Source of the DNA: Candidatus Krumholzibacteriia bacterium
Lineage (GTDB): Bacteria; Krumholzibacteriota; Krumholzibacteriia; LZORAL124-64-63
Direction: 5' to 3'
Assembly: GCA_030592845.1 (NCBI GenBank)
Contig: JAUVII010000012.1
Coordinates: 1-36,517 of the forward strand
Length of the DNA stretch: 36,517 bases
The notes under the pieces are model-generated. The model saw only the letters and a program-made list of their open reading frames with translations, did not search any database and was not told the DNA's origin. The translations under genes were made by a program, and so were the position numbers. Below, in pieces: positions 8,517-17,081 of the stretch (within the stretch, counting starts at the first letter, position 1; every line of letters begins with the position of its first letter).

Positions 8517-10016
8517 ATGATCCGCAACCGGCACTACTGGACGATTCTTCTTTTGACGCTGTCGGCCGCGTTATGCGGACCGGTCCGCCTGTCGGCGGCC
8601 GAACCCGCGCTGCCGGACACCACAGAGGTGGAGTCCGAGAGAATCATCAATCCCGACCTGGCCCGGACCAACGTCGACGAGGCCCGGGACGCCGCGAGCC
8701 GCGACCGCCACCACGATGCGGCGGACCATTATCTGGAGGCCCTGGCCCACGACGCGACCCTGGTTCCGACCGTTGCCCAGGAACTCGCCTACCAGAAGCT
8801 GTGGCGGGAAGACGCGGAAAAAGCCATCTTCTATTTCCGCAGGTATCTGGCACGTCATCCCGACCAACCCAACCGGAGCGTGCGCAAAGGCCTGGCCTTG
8901 GCCTACAGTTGGAGCGGGCGTCAAAAGGAAGCCATTGAGCTGTATCGCCAGTTGGTCGAGGAAGACCCCACCGACGGCAGTGCCAGGATCGGTTTGGGCC
9001 GAAGTTTGATCTGGGACAACAAACTGCACGAAGGCTTTACCGTCGTGCGATCGGTGGAGGACGAATTTCCCGCCGAAACGGGCCCCGGTCGGGAGAGCTC
9101 GGATTTCCTGCTGACGGTTCTGGACAATTACACCCCCCACCTGGAATTGAAGGCGGATGCCAGCTGGGATTCCGACGACCTGGACATCTACAGGTTGACC
9201 GCCACGGGGACCTTTACCGTGTTCGGCAACAAATTGATTCAGGCCATCCCCTCCTGGGAAATTTTCCAGGACCCCGACCAGGCCGACATCACCAACCTGA
9301 AACCCGCGGCTGGATTCATTACCCCCTTGGCCCACAACTGGGCCCTGCACGCTTACGGCTGGCTGGACCGGTACCGCACCAGTGAGCCCCTTTTCGCGGG
9401 GACCGAGAAGTTGAGCTGGGACCGGTTCGGCGGCGACTTCTGGTTCACCTGGATCGCCAAACCCAAGTTGAGGATCGATTTCGGCGGTACCTCCAAATCA
9501 GTGGAGACCTTCGAGGCCCTCAACAACAAGGTGAGTTACAAACAGGGCAACCTCTCGGCTGATTGGCGTTTCGCGCGGCGGTTTTCCCTCGGAGCATCGG
9601 GCCAGTTCGCCGACTACAGCGACGGCAACGAAAAGCTCAAAGGCAGCCTGCGCCTGGATTGGCGGAAGGAAGGCCGTTGGAATTTCATCGTGGGGCCCGT
9701 CCTGACCTACATGGATTTTTCCATCCCCTACCCGGGCGGCTACTGGGCGCCGGACTGGGTCAGGAACGGCAGCATCGAGGCCACCCTGAGCACCCGGACC
9801 AGCCGCATGACCTTCAAGCTCAACGGCAGCATCGGCCAGGAACAGGAATTGGGTAACGACGCCCTGACCGTCGGCGGAGCTTCAGGCCGGATTGGCTGGC
9901 GTTTCAGCCAGGGATGGCTGGCCGCGCTCGAGGGCGGATATTCCAAATCCTCTTTCGCGACCGCCAGCGGATATAGCCGGACATTCGCCAACCTGTCCGT
10001 ACGGGCAATGTTCTAA
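8517..10016 (+). CDS. TPR plus outer-membrane beta-barrel exporter, YaiO/PgaA-like
   Basis: 499 residues from ATG 8517, with GGGAG just upstream. A GTG at 8511 overlapping the pgaC stop is the alternative. A signal peptide covers about residues 1-28. Tetratricopeptide-like helices follow to about residue 200, including SRDRHHDAADHYLEAL and GRQKEAIELYRQLVEE. The rest is rich in alternating aromatic beta strands and ends in a terminal Phe (NLSVRAMF), the usual signal for barrel insertion. PgaA has the same TPR-barrel plan and carries PNAG across the outer membrane. At about 500 residues this one is shorter than PgaA (about 800) and nearer the YaiO-type barrels. Position between pgaC and the deacetylase supports an export role. 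Confidence 0.7.
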   Translation: MIRNRHYWTILLLTLSAALCGPVRLSAAEPALPDTTEVESERIINPDLARTNVDEARDAASRDRHHDAADHYLEALAHDATLVPTVAQELAYQKLWREDAEKAIFYFRRYLARHPDQPNRSVRKGLALAYSWSGRQKEAIELYRQLVEEDPTDGSARIGLGRSLIWDNKLHEGFTVVRSVEDEFPAETGPGRESSDFLLTVLDNYTPHLELKADASWDSDDLDIYRLTATGTFTVFGNKLIQAIPSWEIFQDPDQADITNLKPAAGFITPLAHNWALHAYGWLDRYRTSEPLFAGTEKLSWDRFGGDFWFTWIAKPKLRIDFGGTSKSVETFEALNNKVSYKQGNLSADWRFARRFSLGASGQFADYSDGNEKLKGSLRLDWRKEGRWNFIVGPVLTYMDFSIPYPGGYWAPDWVRNGSIEATLSTRTSRMTFKLNGSIGQEQELGNDALTVGGASGRIGWRFSQGWLAALEGGYSKSSFATASGYSRTFANLSVRAMF

Positions 10017-10028
10017 CGCGGTGTGGCA

Positions 10029-11078
10029 ATGATGCGCAAGCCCCCCTCCATCATAACCATTTTTCTTTTGCTTCTGATGACGGCCGGATCCTTGTGGATC
10101 TCCGGCTGCGGCGGGGGCTCCGAGGATTCCGCGAACAGGAACAGGTCGGGCTACAACCTGGACCCTCCATATCTGGGGTCGGGCGGATTCCCCACGGCCG
10201 AGGACGGCGTGCCGGTTTTCTGTTACCACTATTTCCGGTCGGGATTCAATGCTGGCTATCTCATGAAGGTCCTGGGATCGGTGCTGTTGGGCATGCCGGC
10301 CCTGGGCCCGCGGGAGTTCTGGACCACCCCCATCGGTGAGTTTGAAAAACACCTGCGGTATTTCCGGGACACCGGAACGGTGGTCATGACCCTCGACGAG
10401 GTGGCCGATCTGGTCGAAGCCCGCAAGGACCTGCCTGCGCGGGCGGTGATCCTGACCATCGACGACGCCGATCGCAGCGTATATGAACTGGCCTTTCCGA
10501 TGCTGAAGAAATACGGCATGAAGGCCCACCTGTTTGTCCCCACGGCCCAGGCGGGGAAACCCTGGAGTGATCTCGACATCTGCACCTGGGAACAACTTTC
10601 CGAAATGGAATCGTCAGGGTACGTGCTGGTGGGATCCCATACCCGCGATCTTCATTTCAAGGTGGAGGTGGACGGGAAAATGGAGCCGATTTTTTTCCAT
10701 CCCGATCAAGTGCCCGAAGAGGCCAGGCTGCGGAATATGAACGATCTGTCCCGCCAAGCCAGAGCCCATGCCACGACCATTATGCCGGAAAACCTGGAAG
10801 AGATTCTTTCGGGAACCTACGCGACGGTGGCCGCGGACCTGGTGGCCAGCAGGGTTGATCTCCTGGCCGGTGCGGACGCCAATGCGGCCTGGCTGGCCTG
10901 GCCCTACGGGTTTGCCAGCGATGAGTTGGACAGCCTCAGCCGGGCGGCGGGCTTCCGGGGGACGGTCAGTCTATATCCCGTTTCCTTTTCCAGACGCGAC
11001 ACAACCCTGCATGTCGGCCGTTACGCCTTGACCGCAAAAACCACTCTCGGTCATATCGCCAACGTGTTCCCCCGCTGA
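10029..11078 (+). CDS. PgaB-like polysaccharide deacetylase lipoprotein
   Basis: 349 residues from ATG 10029; GTG 10023 and ATG 10032 are possible alternatives. The lipobox ISGC places the lipidated residue at Cys27. The NodB-type carbohydrate esterase 4 motifs are recognisable in their PgaB form: TIDDAD (143-148, where TFDDG is usual), SHTRDLH (His204 and His209 as metal ligands) and WPYG (291-294). Partial de-N-acetylation of PNAG in the periplasm is the expected activity. E. coli PgaB has a second, C-terminal glycoside-hydrolase domain, giving about 670 residues, and it is absent here. Gly to Ala/Asp change after the catalytic Asp pair is unusual but both Asp residues remain. It is the last gene of the operon, and its stop abuts the convergent gene. 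Confidence 0.8.
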   Translation: MMRKPPSIITIFLLLLMTAGSLWISGCGGGSEDSANRNRSGYNLDPPYLGSGGFPTAEDGVPVFCYHYFRSGFNAGYLMKVLGSVLLGMPALGPREFWTTPIGEFEKHLRYFRDTGTVVMTLDEVADLVEARKDLPARAVILTIDDADRSVYELAFPMLKKYGMKAHLFVPTAQAGKPWSDLDICTWEQLSEMESSGYVLVGSHTRDLHFKVEVDGKMEPIFFHPDQVPEEARLRNMNDLSRQARAHATTIMPENLEEILSGTYATVAADLVASRVDLLAGADANAAWLAWPYGFASDELDSLSRAAGFRGTVSLYPVSFSRRDTTLHVGRYALTAKTTLGHIANVFPR

Positions 11079-11480
11079 TCAGGAATTTCCGGACAAAACC
11101 CTGACCCAAACCCGGCGGCGGCGCGGCCCGTCGAAATCACAGAACCAGATCTTCTGCCAGGTACCCAACTGCAGCTTCCCCTTCGAGACGATCACCGTGA
11201 CCGAACTTCCGAACATGCTGGCCTTGATGTGGGCGGCCGCGTTCCCTTCGGCGTGAAGGTAACCGTCCTGCCAGGGGACGAGGCGGTCCAGCGCCCCGGT
11301 CATGTCCCGGACCACGTCCGGATCAGCGCCCTCGTTGATTGTCACCGCGGCAGTTGTATGGGGATTGAAGACGACGACCACGCCCTCCTGCAAACCCAGG
11401 TCCGCGACCTGCTCCTGGACCCGGGACGTGACATCGACAAAATCCGTCTGTCCCCGGGTCTCCAGGTTGAACTCCCGCAT
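11079..11480 (-). CDS. YjbQ/UPF0047 family protein
   Basis: 133 residues. The start at 11480 (MREFNLETRG) has AGGAGG close upstream and gives the normal family length; longer in-frame starts would run into glnA. Conserved features are FNPHTTAAVTINEGAD (His41, Glu50), and His76 and His84 in YLHAEGNAAAHIKASMFG, which form the presumed metal/active site. Family members complement thiamine-phosphate synthase mutants in some assays and are annotated as secondary thiamine-phosphate synthase enzyme, but the physiological role is unsettled. It lies 22 bases downstream of glnA on the same strand and may be cotranscribed. Confidence 0.9.
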   Translation of the reverse strand: MREFNLETRGQTDFVDVTSRVQEQVADLGLQEGVVVVFNPHTTAAVTINEGADPDVVRDMTGALDRLVPWQDGYLHAEGNAAAHIKASMFGSSVTVIVSKGKLQLGTWQKIWFCDFDGPRRRRVWVRVLSGNS

Positions 11481-11502
11481 GGCTCCTCCTTCGGAATCCC
11501 GA

Positions 11503-12873
11503 TCAGAAATCAAAGTACATCGTGAACTCGTAGGGATGCGGACGCTGGTTGATGGCGTTGATCTCATCATGTTTGATCTGGAGCCAGCGGCGAATCATGG
11601 ACTCGGGAAAAACCTCACCCCTGAGCAGGAACTCGTGGTCCTTCTCCAGGGCATCGAGCGCGTCGGCCAAGGAACGGGGCAGAAAATCCTCATTTCCGAC
11701 AGCGTCCCCGGGAGAATCCTGAGGTGTATAACCGGCCTTGATGGGATCGATCCGGTTGATGATGCCGTCCAATCCCGCCATCAGGATGGCCGAACAGCAG
11801 ATGTAAGGGTTGGCCGTCAGGTCGGGCGGCCGGTATTCGATGCGCCGCATCTGGGGATCGGTCACGTAGCTGGGAATGCGGATCGCCGCCCCCCTGTTGC
11901 TGCGGCCGAAGGTCCGTACGGTGGGCGCCTCGAAGCCGGGCACCAGCCGTTTGAAGCTGTTGGTGCTGGGGTTCGTGAAAGCGCAAAGCGCATCGGCGTG
12001 CTTGAGGATTCCCCCGATATAGAACAGGGCCTCATCGGAAAGGCTGGCATACCCATCATCTTTGTTGAAAATGTTTTGCCCGTTTTTCATAAGGAACTGG
12101 TGGAGGTGCCAGCCACTGCCCGCGTTGTCCATCAGGGGCTTGGGCATGAAGGTCACCTTGAGCCCATGACGCTCGGCCAGATTGAACAGGATGTACTTGG
12201 TCAGAACCGCGTGGTCACCGGTCGTGGGCAGATCGGCGAACCACCCTTCGATCTCCTGCTGACCCTGGGCGCCCCCCTCATGGTGATGATAACGAACGGG
12301 GATGCCGAAGTCCGCCATCGCTGCGCAGACCTCGTCGCGGAAGTCGTCGTACCGGTCGAAGGGATTGCAGGCGTGGTAGGCGTTCCCGTAGAAAGTTTCA
12401 CCGCTGCGAACACCAAAAGAGGTTTGGTTCGCTTCGGTCAGGAACTTCGCTTCCTCGAAGATGTGGAATTCGTATTCGGGCGCCCACTGGGAAACGTCGG
12501 CCACACCTGAATCACGCATGGCCTGCTCCGCGCGGCGGGCGATGTAGCGGCCGTCCTGGGGAAAAGGACTGCGATCCTTATCGGTCAACCGCGCTTCGGC
12601 GAACATGGTCAGCGTCGGACGCTTGCGAAAGGGGTCCAACGCGGCGGTGCCCAGATCCGGCACCAGAACCATGTCGCTGTTTTCAACTTTCAGGAATCCG
12701 TAACTGGAACCATCGAAGCCAATGCCTTCAATGCAGGAGGCCTCGGTAAACCGGTCGAAGGGAAAGGAGATGTGATGTAGACGACCGACCAGGTCGAGCA
12801 TTTTCAGATCAATGAATTCGATGCCCGATTGCTCGGCTTCCCTGCGAACTTCGGCAAACTTGTTGGTGTTCAT
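11503..12873 (-). CDS. glnA: Type I glutamine synthetase
   Basis: 456 residues from ATG 12873, preceded by GAGGTGG. ATP-dependent condensation of ammonium with glutamate. Signature segments are present: GIGFDGSSYGF, the metal-binding EYEFHIFEE, HHHEGGAQGQQEIEG, GSGWHLHQFL, NSFKRLVPGFEAP and NRGAAIRIPSY. The length and the lack of the Tyr-containing adenylylation segment near the C-terminus suggest a non-adenylylated GSI form, probably controlled by feedback or transcription. This is inferred from motif absence by eye. It diverges from the amine-dehydrogenase operon across about 195 bases that must hold both promoters. That fits a shared role in amino-acid nitrogen handling but does not prove it. 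Confidence 0.95.
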   Translation of the reverse strand: MNTNKFAEVRREAEQSGIEFIDLKMLDLVGRLHHISFPFDRFTEASCIEGIGFDGSSYGFLKVENSDMVLVPDLGTAALDPFRKRPTLTMFAEARLTDKDRSPFPQDGRYIARRAEQAMRDSGVADVSQWAPEYEFHIFEEAKFLTEANQTSFGVRSGETFYGNAYHACNPFDRYDDFRDEVCAAMADFGIPVRYHHHEGGAQGQQEIEGWFADLPTTGDHAVLTKYILFNLAERHGLKVTFMPKPLMDNAGSGWHLHQFLMKNGQNIFNKDDGYASLSDEALFYIGGILKHADALCAFTNPSTNSFKRLVPGFEAPTVRTFGRSNRGAAIRIPSYVTDPQMRRIEYRPPDLTANPYICCSAILMAGLDGIINRIDPIKAGYTPQDSPGDAVGNEDFLPRSLADALDALEKDHEFLLRGEVFPESMIRRWLQIKHDEINAINQRPHPYEFTMYFDF

Positions 12874-13067
12874 GATCCACCTCGTGTGTGGTGACGTTGT
12901 CTTGGACCGGAACCGGTCCGGACTCGCGCGTCCGACCGGTCCTCGTTCAGAGTTCCCCAAATATATGTCGCGATTCGCTCCTCTTCCACACTGTCCTTGC
13001 CGCTGCCCGGACGGGGACATATTTTCGAACCCTGAATCCGTCGGATCTGTCGCCGAAAGGACCCGCA

Positions 13068-14516
13068 TTGCCAAGTGACAAGGTGCGCATCCGCTTCGAA
13101 GGCAACACCCTCGAGTGCCGCTCTGGCACTTCCGTGGCCGTCGCCCTGTGGGAAAATGGAATCCGACATCTCTCCCACTCCCCAAAATACGGCCGTCCCC
13201 GAGGCCTGACGTGCGCCAGAGGCCACTGCACCGCCTGTCTGATGAGAGTGGACCGGATTCCCAACGTCCGGACCTGCGAGCTTCCCGTGCGTGAAGGCAT
13301 GGAAGTCGGACGCCAGGACGCGGGAGCTTTCTATGCCGCCCCCATGCAGAAGATCCTGGCCGCCGGCAGCGCTTTTTTCCCCGTCGGGTTCTACTACAAG
13401 TGGTTTACCAGGCCTCCCTTTCTGAGCCGCCTTTTTCTGGACGGCATTCGGCCCATGACCGGGGTCGGTCGCCTTCCCGGCGGAGGTTCCCGATTCAAGG
13501 CCCTGCCGCCGGTTTCCGCCCCCTCGGGAACGGTGAACACCCCTGCTTCGGACCTTGGCCGCTTCGACACCGTTGTAGTGGGTGCCGGGCCTTCGGGCCT
13601 GAAGGCCGCCGCCACGGCCGACGGTCGGGTCCTTGTCCTGGATGACCACGAACTTCCGGGCGGACAGCGCCATGGAGTCCTGCGGGGCCTGGCCGATCAA
13701 CCCGACGGCCATCTGGACCGCTTCCCTGTTTTGAAATCCTCCCTGGAGAGAATCGAAAAAGCGCAAAATCTCATGATCGCCAGGGATGACCTGACCTTCC
13801 TGGGTGGGACCCGGGCCATTGCCGGATACCATCCCGACGGTCTGCTCCTGCGGCGGGGCGACCATCTTCAAACGGTGCAATTCGACAACCTGGTCTGGGC
13901 CGCCGGCGCCCTGGACACCCTCGGGCTTTTTGCCGGGAACGACACACCCGGAATCCTGGGTCCCCGCGCCCTGTACAGATTGCTGTTCCGGGACGGCCTC
14001 CGGGTCCGGGGCCTTCAGGCCCTGGTCATCGGCGACGGTCCTGATTTCTGGCTCAGCGCCGCGGCACTTGACGCAGCGGGCGCGCGGCTCTCCCTGGTGC
14101 CAACCGGTGATGGCGGCGCCAAAGAGATTTCCGCGGCGGTGGATCTCAAGTGGCCCCTCAACACGGGATTAAAACTGGACGAGATTTCGGAACGCGGAGA
14201 AGGACATCTGACGGCATCATTTGTTCAAGGAACTCCCAGCAGCGGTGAGGCCGGGACACGGCTTTCCCTGGAAGCCGATCTGGCCGTCATTTGCGGCCGC
14301 GGCAAACCGGCCTACGACATCCCCTACCAACTGGGAGCCAACCTGGCGCTTCAGCCGGACCTCGGAGGATTCGCCCTGCCCCTGCCCGACGATTCGGGAT
14401 CCGGCCCCGCCACATCCCTTTTACCGGGCGGCCCGCGCCTGGTGGCCGTCGGAGAAGCGTGCGGCGATCTGCCCGGCCGGCACCATCCTTCAGGCGCTGA
14501 GGTGAAAAAGCCATGA
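13068..14516 (+). CDS. Sarcosine-oxidase-alpha-like subunit: [2Fe-2S] domain fused to FAD/NAD(P) oxidoreductase
   Basis: 482 residues from TTG 13068, chosen because AAAGGA lies about seven bases upstream and the first conserved residues follow at once. The frame stays open to 12888, but that would run into the glnA promoter side. The N-terminal domain (about 5-80) is the SoxA-type ferredoxin fold, with Cys49, Cys54, Cys57 and Cys70 (CARGHCTACL and later RTC). A Rossmann FAD motif follows, VVGAGPSG (170-177), with VLDDHELPGGQ after it. This is the HcnA+HcnB or SoxA layout of dye-linked proline, hydroxyproline, opine or sarcosine dehydrogenases. The last four bases overlap the next ATG. Which amine it serves is not visible. 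Hydrogen cyanide synthase is less likely without the glycine-specific context. Confidence 0.8.
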   Translation: MPSDKVRIRFEGNTLECRSGTSVAVALWENGIRHLSHSPKYGRPRGLTCARGHCTACLMRVDRIPNVRTCELPVREGMEVGRQDAGAFYAAPMQKILAAGSAFFPVGFYYKWFTRPPFLSRLFLDGIRPMTGVGRLPGGGSRFKALPPVSAPSGTVNTPASDLGRFDTVVVGAGPSGLKAAATADGRVLVLDDHELPGGQRHGVLRGLADQPDGHLDRFPVLKSSLERIEKAQNLMIARDDLTFLGGTRAIAGYHPDGLLLRRGDHLQTVQFDNLVWAAGALDTLGLFAGNDTPGILGPRALYRLLFRDGLRVRGLQALVIGDGPDFWLSAAALDAAGARLSLVPTGDGGAKEISAAVDLKWPLNTGLKLDEISERGEGHLTASFVQGTPSSGEAGTRLSLEADLAVICGRGKPAYDIPYQLGANLALQPDLGGFALPLPDDSGSGPATSLLPGGPRLVAVGEACGDLPGRHHPSGAEVKKP

Positions 14517-14818
14517 GCAAGCCCAAGGTTTTTCTTTGCCGCTGTGAAGATGTCACCTTGCAGGAATTTCAGGATGCCTATGTCGAAGGTTTTACCGAAC
14601 TGGAATCCCTGAAGCGCTATACCGGGGTCGGAACCGGTTTCTGCCAGGGCAAGAGCTGCCTCAGTGAGGCTGCCGAATTACTCGCCACCCTGCGCGACAT
14701 ACCGCCGGCGGAAGTCCGCCTGACCAATATTCGCCCACCTGCCGAACCGCTGACCTTTGCCCAACTCGCGGCTCTTGATGTTCCCGATCCGGCCGGCGAC
14801 TCCGGGAGTGACTCATGA
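14513..14818 (+). CDS. BFD-like [2Fe-2S] subunit (SoxA A3-type domain)
   Basis: 101 residues overlapping both neighbours by four bases (ATGA at each junction), so translation is coupled. Cys9 and Cys11 (CRCED) with Cys44 and Cys49 (FCQGKSC) make the BFD/SoxA-A3 iron-sulfur pattern. In sarcosine oxidase this domain is part of the alpha chain; here it is a separate polypeptide, as in archaeal and bacterial dye-linked L-proline or hydroxyproline dehydrogenases. It should pass electrons between the flavin subunits of the complex. Confidence 0.85.
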   Translation: MSKPKVFLCRCEDVTLQEFQDAYVEGFTELESLKRYTGVGTGFCQGKSCLSEAAELLATLRDIPPAEVRLTNIRPPAEPLTFAQLAALDVPDPAGDSGSDS

Positions 14819-15999
14819 TCCCCCTTTCCAGCGGGCCGGTGCCCGCCACCGCGGACGCGGTCATCATCGGCGGAGGCATCAACGGCCTGACCACGGCCCG
14901 GGAGCTGGCGCGCGAAGGCATGAACGACATCGTGATCCTGGAGAAGGATTACATCGGCAGCGGTTCGACCGGCCGCTGCGGCGGCGGAATAAGGCAGCAG
15001 TGGACCACCGAAGAAAATATCCGCCTGGCCCAGGAAAGCGTTGCCATGTACGAAAACATGTCGGCGGAACTGGGCTACCAGGTTTTCTTCCGTCAGGGCG
15101 GCTACCTGATGATCACCGAAAACGAGGGCGACCTTCCCGCCCTGCGCGATGCGGTCGCCCTGCAGAACCGCTGCGATGTCCCCACCGAATTCCTGCAGCC
15201 CGAAGAGTGCCTGAAGCTCGTGCCGGATCTGGATGTTTCCAACCTCAAGGGCGCCACCTTCTGTCCCAAGGACGGCACGGCCTACCCCTTCGCCGTGGTC
15301 TGGGGATATGCCAGGGCCTGCCACCGCGCCGGGGTGAAGATATTCATCCGGTCCCGGGTATCCGGCATCACCGCCGATGAGGGCCGGATCCGTACCGTTC
15401 ATACCGATCGTGGGGATATCGCCACCGAACGGGTGATCAACTGCGCCGGTCCCTGGGCACGGTCCATGGCCGCCATGGTCGACGTGCAGCTGCCCAACAA
15501 GCAGGAGCGCCACGAGATCATGGTCAGCGAATCGCTCAAACCATTCCTGGACCCCATGGTGATCTCGATCACCAACGGCATCTATTTCAGCCAGAGTCTG
15601 AGGGGAGAGATCGTGGGCGGAATCGGCGACCCCAGCGAACCCGGCCTGGAGGGACCCGCCCATTTCGACACCCGCAGCCAGCTGCGTTTCGCGGTCCGCT
15701 TCGCCAAGGCCCTGCTGCGGTACTACCCCCGCGCCGGCCAGATCAAAATGATGCGGCAGTGGGCGGGCATGTACGACGTCACGCCCGACCACCGCCCCAT
15801 CCTGGGTGGGGTGCCGGGTCTGGACGGCTATTTTCATATCTGCGGATTCAGCGGCCACGGATTCATGCTCGGACCGGTGACCGGACGCAGGATGGCCCGC
15901 TACATCACCACCGGCCGACCCGATGACATCATCACGAGCCTTTCACTGGATCGGTTTGAAAAGGGCGACCTCAAACCGGACGCCTTCGTGGTGGGCTGA
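14815..15999 (+). CDS. FAD-dependent amine/amino-acid dehydrogenase, sarcosine-oxidase-beta/HcnC-like
   Basis: 394 residues. The N-terminal FAD-binding motif is VIIGGGINGLTTARELA (residues 16-32), followed by the DAO-family GSTGRCGGGIRQQW. The C-terminal GMYDVTPDHRPILG and SGHGFMLGPVTGRRMA segments are typical of the SoxB, HcnC and ProDH-beta group. This is the substrate-oxidising subunit, acting on a secondary amine or imino acid such as sarcosine, proline or hydroxyproline. It completes a three-protein complex with the two preceding genes. No oxygen-specific residues could be judged, so dehydrogenase feeding the electron-transfer chain and oxidase are both open. It converges with the next gene at a gap of six bases. 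Confidence 0.85.
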   Translation: MIPLSSGPVPATADAVIIGGGINGLTTARELAREGMNDIVILEKDYIGSGSTGRCGGGIRQQWTTEENIRLAQESVAMYENMSAELGYQVFFRQGGYLMITENEGDLPALRDAVALQNRCDVPTEFLQPEECLKLVPDLDVSNLKGATFCPKDGTAYPFAVVWGYARACHRAGVKIFIRSRVSGITADEGRIRTVHTDRGDIATERVINCAGPWARSMAAMVDVQLPNKQERHEIMVSESLKPFLDPMVISITNGIYFSQSLRGEIVGGIGDPSEPGLEGPAHFDTRSQLRFAVRFAKALLRYYPRAGQIKMMRQWAGMYDVTPDHRPILGGVPGLDGYFHICGFSGHGFMLGPVTGRRMARYITTGRPDDIITSLSLDRFEKGDLKPDAFVVG

Positions 16000-16005
16000 G
16001 GGGAA

Positions 16006-16917
16006 TCAGATCAAGTCGTCGAGGGCCTTTTCGATTTCACCGAACTCGAACTTGAAGCCGGCCGCCCTCAGGACATTCGGAACCACCCGCTGACTGGCCA
16101 GAAGAACGTCGGACAACTCCCCCATCACCAATTTGAGGGCAAATCCGGGCACCGGAAGATACGCCGGCTTGCCCACGGCCCGCCCCAGCGCCCGTGCAAA
16201 TTCCTTCTGCCGCGGAGGGTCGGGAACCGCCGCATTCACAGGCCCACGGACTTCTGTCTGATCCAGGACAAAAAGGAGGAGTCGGGCCAGGTCCCGGATG
16301 TGGATCCAGGGGAAGTACTGCTTTCCGGTCCCCAGCGGGCCTCCAAATCCCAGGCGATAGGCGGGCAGCATCCTGGCCAGGGCCCCGCCCTCGGCGGACA
16401 GGACCACGCCGACCCGGATCAGGGCGACCCGGACATTTTCCCGCTCGGCCTTCAAGGCGGTATGCTCCCATTCCAGGGCCAGGCGGGCCAGGAATCCGAT
16501 CCCCGGTTCACTGCGTTCGCCCAGGGCGGTTTCACCCCGGTTGCCGTAATAGCCAACCGCGGAGGCGCTCGCCAAAACAATGGGTTGCTCACAGGCAGCC
16601 AGGGCCGCCGCCACGTTCCCCGTCGTCGAAAGCCTGGAACGGCGGATGCGCTGTTTTCGTTGTCCTGTCCACAGGCCATCGGCGACCGGTGCTCCGGCCA
16701 GATTGACGACGCCTTCACAAGTCCCCAGCCGGTCCTGCCAGTCTCCGGGCATGGTAGGATCACCACCCAGAATTTCCGTTCCCGCGGGAAGGACATTCCT
16801 GGCGCGCGCGGGATCCCGGGTCAGACAGAGAACTTCATCCCCCCGGTCCAGCAGCATGGGAATGACGACCCGGCCCACAAGTCCGGTTCCTCCGGTGACA
16901 AATACCCTCATTCCCAT
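16006..16917 (-). CDS. TIGR01777 family NAD(P)-dependent epimerase/SDR-like protein (YfcH-type)
   Basis: 303 residues from ATG 16917. GTG 16929 and ATG 16911 are close alternatives in the same frame. The extended-SDR Rossmann motif FVTGGTGLVG stands at the N-terminus, and SASAVGYYGNRG has the YxxxN-like active-site region of this subfamily. PWIHIRDLARLLLFVL and the C-terminal DUF1731-type segment (LLASQRVVPNVLRAAGFKF) are diagnostic of TIGR01777. The substrate is unknown, and some relatives are linked to cell division. There is no operon context: it is convergent with the oxidoreductase cluster and divergent from the crotonase gene. Confidence 0.9.
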   Translation of the reverse strand: MGMRVFVTGGTGLVGRVVIPMLLDRGDEVLCLTRDPARARNVLPAGTEILGGDPTMPGDWQDRLGTCEGVVNLAGAPVADGLWTGQRKQRIRRSRLSTTGNVAAALAACEQPIVLASASAVGYYGNRGETALGERSEPGIGFLARLALEWEHTALKAERENVRVALIRVGVVLSAEGGALARMLPAYRLGFGGPLGTGKQYFPWIHIRDLARLLLFVLDQTEVRGPVNAAVPDPPRQKEFARALGRAVGKPAYLPVPGFALKLVMGELSDVLLASQRVVPNVLRAAGFKFEFGEIEKALDDLI

Positions 16918-17081
16918 CCCTTTGTGCACTCCTGTCCCCTGATTCGTGATGACCCGCCTCCCACTGGAGGCAGGACATTACCCCAGTTGCCGTACGGTGT
17001 CCAGCAACCCGGTTTGCCTGTGGCGGCATTTGTCCTATTTTGGGCAGGCAAACCAGGAAATCAAACCGGCCGGGAGCTGCC

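Noticed and set aside
11302-12510. 402-codon plus-strand frame over yjbQ-like gene and glnA
   Set aside because: Antisense to two well-recognised genes and without any known motif.
12874-13067. Regulatory element such as a nitrogen-responsive promoter between glnA and the amine-dehydrogenase operon
   Set aside because: No clear sigma54 GG-GC pair or known operator was recognised by eye.
13068-15999. Hydrogen cyanide synthase hcnABC
   Set aside because: The domain plan is shared with proline, sarcosine and opine dehydrogenases, and the HcnA part is fused here. Nothing points specifically to glycine oxidation to cyanide.
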